DNA from: Deltaproteobacteria bacterium
GTDB lineage: Bacteria > Myxococcota_A > Bradymonadia > REDH01
Assembly (NCBI GenBank): GCA_013205435.1
Contig: JABMMX010000034.1
Location: forward strand, 1 to 36,612
Direction of reading: 5' to 3'
DNA length: 36,612 bases
This document shows positions 9,247 through 17,914 of the stretch, piece by piece (position 1 is the stretch's first letter; the number at the start of each line of letters is the position of its first letter). The position numbers and the translations under genes were made by a program. Below the pieces are notes generated by a model that saw only the letters and a list, made by a program, of their open reading frames with translations, made no database searches and was not told where the DNA came from.

Positions 9247-10590
9247 TCAGAAGAGGACCAGCGTGACGAGGATGAAGATGGGCACCAGGATGAGGAAGGC
9301 GTAGCGCATGTAGGCGAAGAAGGAGGGCATCTTGACCCCGTTCTCCTCTGCCACCGCACGCACCATGAAGTTGGGTCCGTTGCCGATGTAGGTCAGCGCC
9401 CCCATGAAGACCGAGCCGCAGGCGATCGCGGTGAGGTAGAGGTGGGCCGTGTCGCCCGTAGCGAGCCACTTGCCGATGAAGGGGCCGTCGGCCTCCACAC
9501 CCGCCTGCCCCGCCGCCGTCGCGGCCATCGCGAGGTAGGTGGGCGCATTGTCGAGCATCGCCGAAATCATGCCCGAGGCCCAGAAGAAGTGCCACGGCAG
9601 GTCGAGGGCCAGCTCCTTCGCGTGGGCGTTCAGCAACAGCAGCGGCGCCGTCATGGTGGCGAAGATGCCGGCAAAGAGGATGGCCACCTCGACGATGGGC
9701 CCGAAGGAGAACTTGTTCTCCAGCCGGATGCGCTGCGAGGTGGTCAGATAGCCGATGCCCGAGAGGAGCAGCAGCAATCCCTCCTGCAGCCCCACGGGCC
9801 AGCCCTCCGGCCCGAAGCCCCAGTGCTGGCCACGCGCCACCACAACCAGCACGACCAGGCCAAGCAGCACGAGGTTATTCTTCCCCTCGATGCGGAGCGG
9901 CTCGTGCTGCATAGCCTCCTCGAAGGTGTGGACAGTGAGCGAGGCCGCCTCTTCCTTGTTGATGACCGACTGGTCGAGCAGGTTGAAGATGATGAGCAGC
10001 GTGCCATTCACCAACAGCCAGGGGAGCCAGAGCGAGAAGGTCCAACCGAAGGGCACGCCCTTGAGGAAGCCGAGGTAGAGCGGCGGGTCGCCGAGCGGGG
10101 TGAGCAGACCTCCGCAGTTGGCGACGATGAAGATGAAGAAGACGATGATGTGGGCGCGAGCGACCCGCTTCTGGTTGGCGCGGAGCAGGGGCCGGATGAG
10201 GATCATCGAGGCCCCCGTCGTGCCGACCACGTTGGCGAGCAGCGCACCGATGGCGAGCATCGCGGTGTTGGCGAGCGGTGTGCCGGCCAGGCTGCCTCGC
10301 ACATAGACGCCGCCGCCGAGCAGGTAGAGGCTCAGGATGAGCGAGATGAAGGAGAAGTACTCCACGCCTGCATGCACGAGCTGGAACTTCCCGCCGTCGC
10401 CGAAGGTGTGGATGAACCAGCCGGCGAAGGGGAGCGCGATGAGGGCCATGAGAAGCCCGCGGTTGCGGTTGCTCTCCCACCAGTGGGGCGCGAGCGCCGG
10501 CATGAGCGCGATGAGGAGGAGGACGACAGCGAATGGGATCGCGGCCCAGTAGGGGAGCTGCGCCGCGATCTCGGCGGGGGTCATGAGCAT
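9247..10590 (-). CDS. NhaD/ArsB-superfamily (UIT-like) sodium:proton antiporter
   Basis: 447-aa multi-TM protein with NVVGTTGASMILIRPLLRAN, NCGGLLTPLGDPPLYLGFLKGVPF and YIGNGPNFMVRAVAEENGVKMPSFF. Confidence 0.8.
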   Translation of the reverse strand: MLMTPAEIAAQLPYWAAIPFAVVLLLIALMPALAPHWWESNRNRGLLMALIALPFAGWFIHTFGDGGKFQLVHAGVEYFSFISLILSLYLLGGGVYVRGSLAGTPLANTAMLAIGALLANVVGTTGASMILIRPLLRANQKRVARAHIIVFFIFIVANCGGLLTPLGDPPLYLGFLKGVPFGWTFSLWLPWLLVNGTLLIIFNLLDQSVINKEEAASLTVHTFEEAMQHEPLRIEGKNNLVLLGLVVLVVVARGQHWGFGPEGWPVGLQEGLLLLLSGIGYLTTSQRIRLENKFSFGPIVEVAILFAGIFATMTAPLLLLNAHAKELALDLPWHFFWASGMISAMLDNAPTYLAMAATAAGQAGVEADGPFIGKWLATGDTAHLYLTAIACGSVFMGALTYIGNGPNFMVRAVAEENGVKMPSFFAYMRYAFLILVPIFILVTLVLF

Positions 10591-10723
10591 GCGAGGCGAC
10601 TCCAGAAGAAGCGGCGCACGGCCGAAAGAACAACCGGCGACGGGTCAGCAAGGCCGGCAGGGTTTGGATAGGCGGTCGGGTCGCAGCGTCAAGGTTTGCC
10701 GCGACCGTGGCCAAAACGACGAA

Positions 10724-10739
10724 GGGGCCCGAAGGCCCC
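10724..10739 (-). terminator. Probable intrinsic terminator downstream of the pyrophosphatase
   Basis: Perfect 6-bp inverted repeat ggggcc-CGAA-ggcccc (a UUCG tetraloop on the minus transcript) 20 bp past the hppA stop, followed on the minus strand by TTCGTCGTTTT. Confidence 0.65.
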
Positions 10740-10759
10740 GGCATCGCTAGGACGCTCGA

Positions 10760-13252
10760 TTACTCGGCGACTGCCTTGACCTTGGTCGCGGCGACCGTGA
10801 CGCCCTCGCCCAGGCCGGAGCCGATGCGCATGGAGTAGAAGGAGCGGTAGACGAAGACGGCGCTGATCACGAAGAAGAGGGCCGACAGACCGAGGCGGAG
10901 CGCCTGGTTATCGATGCCGATGGCCAGCTCGACGGCGAGGATGCCGAAGAGCGAGGTGAACTTGATGACCGGGTTCATCGCGACGGAGGAGGTGTCCTTG
11001 TAGGGGTCGCCGACGGTGTCGCCCACGACGGTGGCGTCGTGGATCTCGGTGCCCTTGGCCTTGAGGACGACCTCAACATACTTCTTCGCGTTGTCCCAGG
11101 CGCCGCCCGCGTTGGCCATGAAGTTGGCCTGGAAGAGGCCGAACATCGCGATTCCGATGAGGTAGCCGATGAAGAGGAACTCGTTGAGGAAGGCGAAGGA
11201 GAGGGCGGCAAAGAAGACGGTCAGGAAGATGTTGAAGGTACCCTTCTGGGCGGCCTCGGTGCAGATCTGGACGACCCGCTGGCTGTCTTCGGTGGAGGCC
11301 TTCTCGCCGTCGAGCTTGATGTTGTCGCGGATGAACTCGACCGCGCGGAAGGCGCCGGTGGCGACAGCCTGCGTGGCGGCACCCGAGAACCAGAAGATGA
11401 CCGCGCCGCCCAGGATGAGACCGATGAGGAAGCCGGGATTGAGGATGGAGAGCTTCTCGATGGCTGCTGCGTCCGTGAGGCCGCCCGTGAGCTTCATGAC
11501 CAGCGAGAAGATGAGGGTGGTCGCGCCGACGACGGCAGTACCGATGAGGACGGGCTTGGCGGTCGCCTTGAAGGTGTTGCCGGCCGCGTCGTTGTCTTCG
11601 AGGTACTGCTTGGCCTTGTCGAAATCGACGTTGAAGCCGAAGTCGCGCTTCACATCCTCCTTGAAGGTGGGGATGTTCTCGATGAGCGAGAGCTCGTAGA
11701 CCGACTGGGCGTTGTCCGAGACGGGGCCGTAGGAGTCGACCGCGATGGTGACGGGGCCCATGGAGAGGAATCCGAAGGCGAGCAGGCCGAAGGCGAAGAC
11801 GCCGGGGGCGGTCATCACATCTTCGGTGATGGGCAGCCCGATAAGAGCCGCGATTCCCATGAGGAGGGCGATGATGATGCCGAGCCAGTAGGCTGCGTAG
11901 TTACCAGCCACGATGCCCGAGAGGACATTGAGCGAGGCACCTTGGCGGGAGGCATCGACGATCTCGAGGACGTGGCCCGACTTCATCGAGGTGAAGACCT
12001 TGACCGCCTCTGGGATGAGGGCACCGGCGAGGGTTCCGCACGACATGATGGCGGCGGCGCGCCACCAGAAGTCAGGGCCGCCGATGTCGGAGAGGAGCCA
12101 GTTCGTGACGCCGAAGGTGGCGGCGATGGAGACGATGGCGGTGATCCAGATCAGGCGGGTGAGGCCGGCCTCAAAGTCCATTTCGGCAGCGTTCTTCTTG
12201 GCCGAGTCGAGCACCCACGAGATGGCGTAGGAGAGGAGCGAGGTGATGATCATCACGGAGGCGATGAAGAAGATCCAGGTGATGAGCGAGCCTTGCGCCT
12301 GCTCGCCCTTCACGGCGAGCATGATGAAGGTGATGAGCGCGACTGCGGTAACGCCGTAGGTCTCGAAGCCGTCTGCCGTGGGGCCAACCGAGTCGCCCGC
12401 GTTGTCGCCGGCGCAGTCGGCGATGACGCCGGGGTTACGGGCGTCGTCTTCCTTGATCTTGAAGACAATCTTCATGAGGTCGGAGCCGACGTCGGCAATC
12501 TTGGTGAAGATGCCGCCGGCGATGCGGAGGGCCGAGGCGCCGAGCGAGGTGCCGATGGCAAAGCCCATGAAGCAGGCGCTGGCGATGTCGCGGGGCACGA
12601 GCATGAGCGTGCCGATCATGATCAGGAGGGCAAGCGAGACGAGGATGAGGCCGACCGACATGCCGGCCTGCAGCGGGATGGAGTAGGCGGGGTAGGGGCG
12701 GCCCATGAGGGCTGCGAAGGCCGAGCGGCTGTTGGCGTAGTTGTTGATGCGCATGCCGAACCAGGCGATCGACGAGGCGCCGGCGATGCCGATCAGCGAG
12801 TAGATGAGGATGATGACGACATTCGTGACATTGGTGATGGTGTCGGCATCTTCGGCAAGCGGATGAAGGACCCCGAAGTAGAGGCTGACGACGATGGCGA
12901 TGAGCACCCAGAGCTGCATGATGAACTTGATCTGCGTCTTCACATAGGTGACGCAGGTTGCGTAGATCAGGTCTGAGATCTCGAGCATGGCCGTGTGGAC
13001 AGGCAGCGCCTTGACCTTGAGGAACATGAGGATGCCGACGATGAGGCCAAGGACAGAGATGCCGGCGCCAGCGGCGAGCAGCATCTGGGCCGACATGCCG
13101 GCAACCTGCAGGGTGGCGAAGTCGGGCAGCATGATGGCTGCATCGCTCGCCTGGGCCGGAGCCGCAGCGAAGAGACCGATGATGGCCACAAACAGGGGGG
13201 CTAGGAGGCGCTCCAACCGCGTCAGACAGGATTTCGAGACTTCACGGATCAT
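10760..13252 (-). CDS. hppA: Membrane-bound ion-translocating inorganic pyrophosphatase
   Basis: DVGSDLMKIVFKIKEDDARNPGVIADCAGDNAGDSVGPTADGFETYG, GNTFKATAKP, NAGGAWDNAKKYVE and VVGDTVGDPYKDTSSVAMNP. Start trimmed to MIREVSKS, with an AAGG upstream. Confidence 0.93.
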   Translation of the reverse strand: MIREVSKSCLTRLERLLAPLFVAIIGLFAAAPAQASDAAIMLPDFATLQVAGMSAQMLLAAGAGISVLGLIVGILMFLKVKALPVHTAMLEISDLIYATCVTYVKTQIKFIMQLWVLIAIVVSLYFGVLHPLAEDADTITNVTNVVIILIYSLIGIAGASSIAWFGMRINNYANSRSAFAALMGRPYPAYSIPLQAGMSVGLILVSLALLIMIGTLMLVPRDIASACFMGFAIGTSLGASALRIAGGIFTKIADVGSDLMKIVFKIKEDDARNPGVIADCAGDNAGDSVGPTADGFETYGVTAVALITFIMLAVKGEQAQGSLITWIFFIASVMIITSLLSYAISWVLDSAKKNAAEMDFEAGLTRLIWITAIVSIAATFGVTNWLLSDIGGPDFWWRAAAIMSCGTLAGALIPEAVKVFTSMKSGHVLEIVDASRQGASLNVLSGIVAGNYAAYWLGIIIALLMGIAALIGLPITEDVMTAPGVFAFGLLAFGFLSMGPVTIAVDSYGPVSDNAQSVYELSLIENIPTFKEDVKRDFGFNVDFDKAKQYLEDNDAAGNTFKATAKPVLIGTAVVGATTLIFSLVMKLTGGLTDAAAIEKLSILNPGFLIGLILGGAVIFWFSGAATQAVATGAFRAVEFIRDNIKLDGEKASTEDSQRVVQICTEAAQKGTFNIFLTVFFAALSFAFLNEFLFIGYLIGIAMFGLFQANFMANAGGAWDNAKKYVEVVLKAKGTEIHDATVVGDTVGDPYKDTSSVAMNPVIKFTSLFGILAVELAIGIDNQALRLGLSALFFVISAVFVYRSFYSMRIGSGLGEGVTVAATKVKAVAE

Positions 13253-13480
13253 AAAAACCAACCTTAAAGCGGGGAACATGATGCTTCGTTTCGCCGCATA
13301 GAGGCGGCTTCGCGATTTTCGGGATGTATCAACCCACAGTTTTGCCGTAAAAAACGGTACCATGGATGCGGCGCGGCGGTTACCCCACCGATCTTGGAGT
13401 GTCAAGAAAGGCGCCGCCCTGCAGAGATAGACGGCGCCGTGCTGCTTCACTATCGCCAAACCGTCAACACGAGGTCACCG

Positions 13481-14614
13481 ATGCGCTGCTACACCACCCT
13501 AATCGCCGCCCTGCTCGCCCTGCTCACGCTCAGCGCCTGTGCAACCGACTCCGATGCAGACGGCCCCATCCAACTCCAGCCGGAGGGCTCTGCCGACACG
13601 ACCAGCGACGGCACCGGCGACACCGAACCTGCCGACACCACGCCCCAAGATGTGGCCGCCGACACCCAGGGCGACGAGGGCAGCGCAGACACCTCCGACG
13701 GAAGCGGGAGCGGTGACACCGGCCCGGACGACGCCTCGGCCGATACCACCGACGGAAGCGGGAGCGGCGATACCGGCGGCGCAGACACCTCCGACGATAC
13801 CACGGCCGATACGGATTTGGCCGACACCACCGACGACGACGTCATCGACGACACCACCGATACCACGCCCGACCTCGACGCCACCGATACCACCGACACC
13901 ACGCCGCCCCGCGTCTGGGTCCTCCCCTGCGACGCCGGCTGCCCCACCGGCCTCACCTGCGACGAGACGGGTTACTGCCGGCGCGCCGTCGTCGCCGAAA
14001 CCTATGCGGAGGGCAGCGGAGATCCCACCTCCGGCGTCTCGCTCTCCAACCTCGCGCTGCCCGATCCTGCCGGCACCACGCCCGACATCGCGCCGCTCGA
14101 CTGCAACGGCACCACCAGCTGCCTCTCGCCCTTCGTCTGCAACACGGACGGCAGCTGCACCGCTCCCTGCACCGCCTGCGGCGGCGCCTGCGACTACGAA
14201 TCGCTGAACTATGCCTCCCGCAACCACATCCAGACCGACCTGCTCTACGCAGGCACCCCCGCCGGCGGCAGCCACCACCTCTGCTGGGCACCGTGGGGGA
14301 TCTCCACCACCCCGGTCGGAGATGAGCACTGGGTTCACAACCTCGAGCATGGCGGCGTCGCCTTCCTCTACCGCTGCACTACCGACTGCTCGTCCGAGGT
14401 CGCCCAGCTCACCGACTATGTCTCCACGCTTCCCGTCGGCACCGCCGTCATGAGCCCCGAGCCCATGCTCAACCAGCGCTTCACCGTCGTCGCCTGGGGC
14501 TACCGGCTGGAGACAGACTGCCTCGATCTGGCTGCCTTCGAAGCCTTCTACATCGAACATCAGGGCCACGGCCCCGAAGCGACCACCATGCCGCCCCCGC
14601 CCCAATGCCTCTAG
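13481..14614 (+). CDS. DUF3105-domain lipoprotein with long D/T/S/G-rich linker (paralog 1)
   Basis: MRCYTTLIAALLALLTLSACATD (lipobox LSAC), about 95-residue acidic linker, then NHIQTDLLYAG..HHLCWAPWG..GDEHWVHNLEHGGVAFLYRC. GAGG Shine-Dalgarno 6 nt upstream of the ATG. Confidence 0.82.
   Translation: MRCYTTLIAALLALLTLSACATDSDADGPIQLQPEGSADTTSDGTGDTEPADTTPQDVAADTQGDEGSADTSDGSGSGDTGPDDASADTTDGSGSGDTGGADTSDDTTADTDLADTTDDDVIDDTTDTTPDLDATDTTDTTPPRVWVLPCDAGCPTGLTCDETGYCRRAVVAETYAEGSGDPTSGVSLSNLALPDPAGTTPDIAPLDCNGTTSCLSPFVCNTDGSCTAPCTACGGACDYESLNYASRNHIQTDLLYAGTPAGGSHHLCWAPWGISTTPVGDEHWVHNLEHGGVAFLYRCTTDCSSEVAQLTDYVSTLPVGTAVMSPEPMLNQRFTVVAWGYRLETDCLDLAAFEAFYIEHQGHGPEATTMPPPPQCL
13697..13777 (+). 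repeat. Short direct repeat in the acidic linker of DUF3105 paralog 1
   Basis: gacggaagcgggagcggYgaYaccggc at 13697..13723 and 13751..13777: 27 bp, two mismatches, 54-bp spacing, in frame (DGSGSGDTG). Confidence 0.8.
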
Positions 14615-15447
14615 GATTGCCTGTGCGACACCTCCTCCTGCTCCTCCTCCCTGCCCTCTTCTGCTCCGCCTGCGCCACCGACGGCGACAGCGACGGCTCC
14701 ATCGATGTATCCTCCGACACCGGTGCCGACAGCGCCGCGGACGAGAGCCTCCCCTGCACGGCGACCTCCTGTCTCGGCGGCCTCCGCTGCGACGAGAGTG
14801 GCTTCTGCGCGCGGCCCGTCGCAGACGAGCTCTTCGCAGAGGGGAGCGCCGACCCCCGCTCCGGCCTCGGCATGGCCAACACCTTTGCTCCCAATCTAGG
14901 GTCGTCGGAGCCCGACATCGCGCCGCTCGACTGCAACGGCTCGGGCGAGGCCTGCGCGGAGGGCTTCGACTGCCAGACTGGCGGCGCTTGCACCGCCGCC
15001 TGCACCGCCTGTGGCGGAGACTGCCGGTACGAGGCCTCGAGCTTCGCCATCAGCAACCACATCGCTGCAGACCTGCTCTACGCAGGGCTGCCGACGGGCG
15101 GAAACCACCACCCCTGCTGGGCCGCCTGGGGCGAAAACTCGAAGCCACCCGGCGATGAGCGCTGGGTCCACAACATGGAGCATGGCGGCGTGGTCTTCCT
15201 CTACCGCTGCCCGGACGGCTGCGAAGCAGAGGTGGAGCAGCTGCGAAGCTACGGCGCAACGCTTCCCGAGGGCACCTGGCTGCTGGCGCCCGAGCCCAGC
15301 CTGAGCAGCCGCTTCGCCGTGGTCGCCTGGGGCTTCAAGCTCCAGACGGACTGTTTCGACCTCGACGCAACTACCGCCTTCTACGACCTCCACGAGGGCA
15401 ACGGACCGGAGGCGACCTCCATGGCGCCGCCGGCGCAGTGCCTCTGA
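14605..15447 (+). CDS. DUF3105-domain lipoprotein (paralog 2, short linker)
   Basis: LLLLLLPALFCSACATD lipobox, then NHIAADLLYAGLPTGGNHHPCWAAWG..GDERWVHNMEHGGVVFLYRC. Colinear with paralog 1. The exact start codon (ATG 14605, or a later TTG/GTG) is uncertain. Confidence 0.8.
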   Translation: MPLGLPVRHLLLLLLPALFCSACATDGDSDGSIDVSSDTGADSAADESLPCTATSCLGGLRCDESGFCARPVADELFAEGSADPRSGLGMANTFAPNLGSSEPDIAPLDCNGSGEACAEGFDCQTGGACTAACTACGGDCRYEASSFAISNHIAADLLYAGLPTGGNHHPCWAAWGENSKPPGDERWVHNMEHGGVVFLYRCPDGCEAEVEQLRSYGATLPEGTWLLAPEPSLSSRFAVVAWGFKLQTDCFDLDATTAFYDLHEGNGPEATSMAPPAQCL

Positions 15448-15532
15448 GCACGGACCGCGAACGGCGCTTCCCACCGGGCGGCGACGCTGCTACCGACGCG
15501 GCCGTTGCGACAGGCTGGCGGAGAGGCGAATC

Positions 15533-16921
15533 ATGTGCGGCGTCATCGGAGTCTTTGCGGCGGGTCGGGACACCTTCGACGAGGTGGTCGCCGGCCTCTT
15601 CCAGATGCAGCACCGCGGACAGGACGCCTGCGGCATCGCCATGGCCGACGGCGACCGCTTCTCGCTCTACAAGGCCACCGGGCTGGTAAAGGAGGTCTTC
15701 GGCCTCCGTCCCGAAGGCATGCAGGGCTCCGTCGCCTGCGGCCATGTCCGCTACCCGACGCAGGGAGGCAACCAGGCCTGCAACGCCCAGCCCCACCTCA
15801 TCCATGAGGAGGGTTGCGCGCCGCTCGCCCTCTCTTCGAACGGCGATGTGACCAACTACTGGAACCTTCGCGCCGAATACGAGGCGCGGGGCGTCACCTT
15901 TGCCGGCTCCAACGATGCCGAGCTCATCCTCCGCATCATCGTCGAGGCAAGGAAGGAGGGCGCCAGCCTGCTCGACGCCATCCGCTTCATGCAGCGTACG
16001 CTGCGGGGTGCCTACTCCGCCTGCATGGTCTCGGAGGGGCGCCTCTGGGGCATCCGCGACCTCTATGCCGTCCGGCCCATGAGCCTCGGCCGACTCGAAG
16101 ATGGCTGGATGCTGGCGAGCGAGACGCCGGCCATCGACATCAATCGTGGGCGCATCGAGCGGGAGCTGGAGCCGGGTGAGGTGGTCGAGATTTCGGCGGC
16201 GGGCTGCAGCTCGCACCTGCACCCCGACCTGATCGCGCTCCGCGGCGGACGGACGACGGCGGCCCATTGCTCCTTCGAACATGTCTACTTCAGCCGGCCC
16301 GATTCCAAGACCTTCGGGCTGAGGGTCTACGAAGCCCGCAAGCGGATGGGGGCCTGGCTCGCAGACCGCGACAACACACCTGCCGACATCGTCGTCCCCG
16401 TCCCCGACTCCTCGACGGCGGTGGCGCTGGGCTACGCGCAACGACGCGGCATCCCCTTCGAGTTCGGCCTGGTCCGCAACCACTATGTGGGCCGCACCTT
16501 CATCAGCCCCACGCAGGAGCGCCGAGATGAGGGGGTACGCTTCAAGTTCAACCCAAACGCCGACCTCCTCGAGGGGCGGCGCGTCATCCTTGTGGACGAC
16601 TCCATCGTCCGCGGCACGACGCTCCGAAAGATTGTCCGCATGGTCCGCAATGCCGGCGCAGCAGAGGTCCACCTCCGCATCGGCAGTCCGGTAACCCGCC
16701 ACTCCTGCTTCTACGGCGTCGATACCCCCGACGAGCAGAGCCTCATCGGCAACCGGCTGGATGCGGAGGGCATCCGCGAGCACCTGACCGCAGACTCCCT
16801 CGCCTTCATGACCGTCGAAGGGCTCCAGTCCTGCCTCGACGATCACGGCCAGTTCTGCGTGGCCTGCTTCGACGGCAACTACCCCATCGCGCTGTCCGAG
16901 ACGAAGCAGGCAGAGGCGTGA
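15533..16921 (+). CDS. purF: Amidophosphoribosyltransferase
   Basis: MCGVIGVFAAG N-terminal Ntn glutaminase, QMQHRGQDACGIA, VILVDDSIVRGTTLRKIV PRPP motif, FCVACFDGNYP. Confidence 0.96.
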   Translation: MCGVIGVFAAGRDTFDEVVAGLFQMQHRGQDACGIAMADGDRFSLYKATGLVKEVFGLRPEGMQGSVACGHVRYPTQGGNQACNAQPHLIHEEGCAPLALSSNGDVTNYWNLRAEYEARGVTFAGSNDAELILRIIVEARKEGASLLDAIRFMQRTLRGAYSACMVSEGRLWGIRDLYAVRPMSLGRLEDGWMLASETPAIDINRGRIERELEPGEVVEISAAGCSSHLHPDLIALRGGRTTAAHCSFEHVYFSRPDSKTFGLRVYEARKRMGAWLADRDNTPADIVVPVPDSSTAVALGYAQRRGIPFEFGLVRNHYVGRTFISPTQERRDEGVRFKFNPNADLLEGRRVILVDDSIVRGTTLRKIVRMVRNAGAAEVHLRIGSPVTRHSCFYGVDTPDEQSLIGNRLDAEGIREHLTADSLAFMTVEGLQSCLDDHGQFCVACFDGNYPIALSETKQAEA

Positions 16922-17457
16922 GTTCCGACCTGATCTTCACCACACTCCTGATCTTCTTGGCGCGGGTGACGGATGTCTCCCTGGGGACCATCCGGACCAT
17001 CTATGTCATCCGCGGTCAGCGATCGGCGGCCTGGTGGATCGGCTTCTTTGAGGTGCTGATCTGGGTCATCGCGGTGTCGCGGGTCATCAACGACCTTGAT
17101 CGCCCCGCCTACGCGATCAGCTATGCGCTGGGCTTTGCGACGGGGAACTTTGTGGGCGTAACGATCGAGCAGCAGCTGGCGATGGGAAACCGGGTGGTCC
17201 GGGTCTTTACGCGGCATGGGGATGCAATCGCGGCCGCCATCCGAGAGGCCGGCTTCGGTGCGACGGTCTTCGACGGTCGCGGCAAGGATGGCCCGGTCGA
17301 GCTGGTCTACATCGAGGTGCCGCGCCGAGAGGTGAAGCGGGTGGCGGCGATGGTGCGAGCGGTAGACCCGAGCTGCTTCTATGTGATCGACGACATCCGC
17401 GAGGCCTCGACGGCAGAGCCGATGCGGCTCGACGGTGGCGGGCGGAGCGAGCGATGA
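16918..17457 (+). CDS. UPF0316/DUF2179-type membrane protein (GTG start)
   Basis: IFLARVTDVSLGTIRTIYVIRGQR..GFFEVLIWVIAVSRV and C-terminal VELVYIEVPRREVKRVAAMVRAVDPSCFYVIDD. GTGA overlap with the purF stop. Confidence 0.85.
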   Translation: MSSDLIFTTLLIFLARVTDVSLGTIRTIYVIRGQRSAAWWIGFFEVLIWVIAVSRVINDLDRPAYAISYALGFATGNFVGVTIEQQLAMGNRVVRVFTRHGDAIAAAIREAGFGATVFDGRGKDGPVELVYIEVPRREVKRVAAMVRAVDPSCFYVIDDIREASTAEPMRLDGGGRSER

Positions 17458-17837
17458 GCAGCCTGCGGGTTGTGGCAGCGCTGCTGGAGCGCGACGGGCT
17501 GCTCTTCGCAGCACGGCGATCGCCCGAACGCAGGGAAGGGGGCCTCTGGGAGCTTCCGGGGGGCAAGGTAGAGGCAGGCGAGAGCGACCAGGAGGCGCTG
17601 TCGCGCGAGCTCCGCGAGGAGCTGGGCGTGGAGGTTGAGGTCGGCGCCTTTGTGGCGGAGTCGACCCATGCCTATGCCCACGGGACGGTCACGCTGGTGG
17701 GGTACCGGTGCCGGTTGGTGGCCGGGGAGCCGGTGCTCCGCGATCACGACGCGTCGCGCTGGCTCTCTACGCGCTCCATCCACGAGGTGGATTGGGCGCC
17801 CGCCGACCTGCCGCTGCTCGCGGCATGGGGCGCCTGA
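17454..17837 (+). CDS. Nudix hydrolase, MutT/8-oxo-dGTPase-like
   Basis: Nudix box GGKVEAGESDQEALSRELREELGV. ATGA overlap with the preceding gene. Confidence 0.9.
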   Translation: MSSLRVVAALLERDGLLFAARRSPERREGGLWELPGGKVEAGESDQEALSRELREELGVEVEVGAFVAESTHAYAHGTVTLVGYRCRLVAGEPVLRDHDASRWLSTRSIHEVDWAPADLPLLAAWGA

Positions 17838-17914
17838 GCAGAGAGCGGGGAGCCAAAAAGCGGCGAACCCCGCGACCGTGGAGGGCGCAGGGCTCGAAGG
17901 TAGGGCTGGCCTGA

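Noticed and set aside
9136-10671. 511-aa + ORF
   Set aside because: Antisense to the antiporter; charged low-complexity composition from complementing a hydrophobic membrane protein.
11039-12976. 645-aa + ORF rich in E/D/G
   Set aside because: Antisense of the membrane pyrophosphatase; no domain motifs.
13293-13308. gccgc-atagag-gcggc hairpin in the hppA leader
   Set aside because: Short stem that is expected by chance at this GC content; no riboswitch or RNA family recognised.
15371-16846. 491-aa minus ORF
   Set aside because: Antisense shadow of purF.
17845-17873. Possible hairpin gcgggg...ccccgc between nudix and the TSP3 gene
   Set aside because: 6-bp stem but a 17-nt loop and no T-tract on either strand; too weak to call a terminator.
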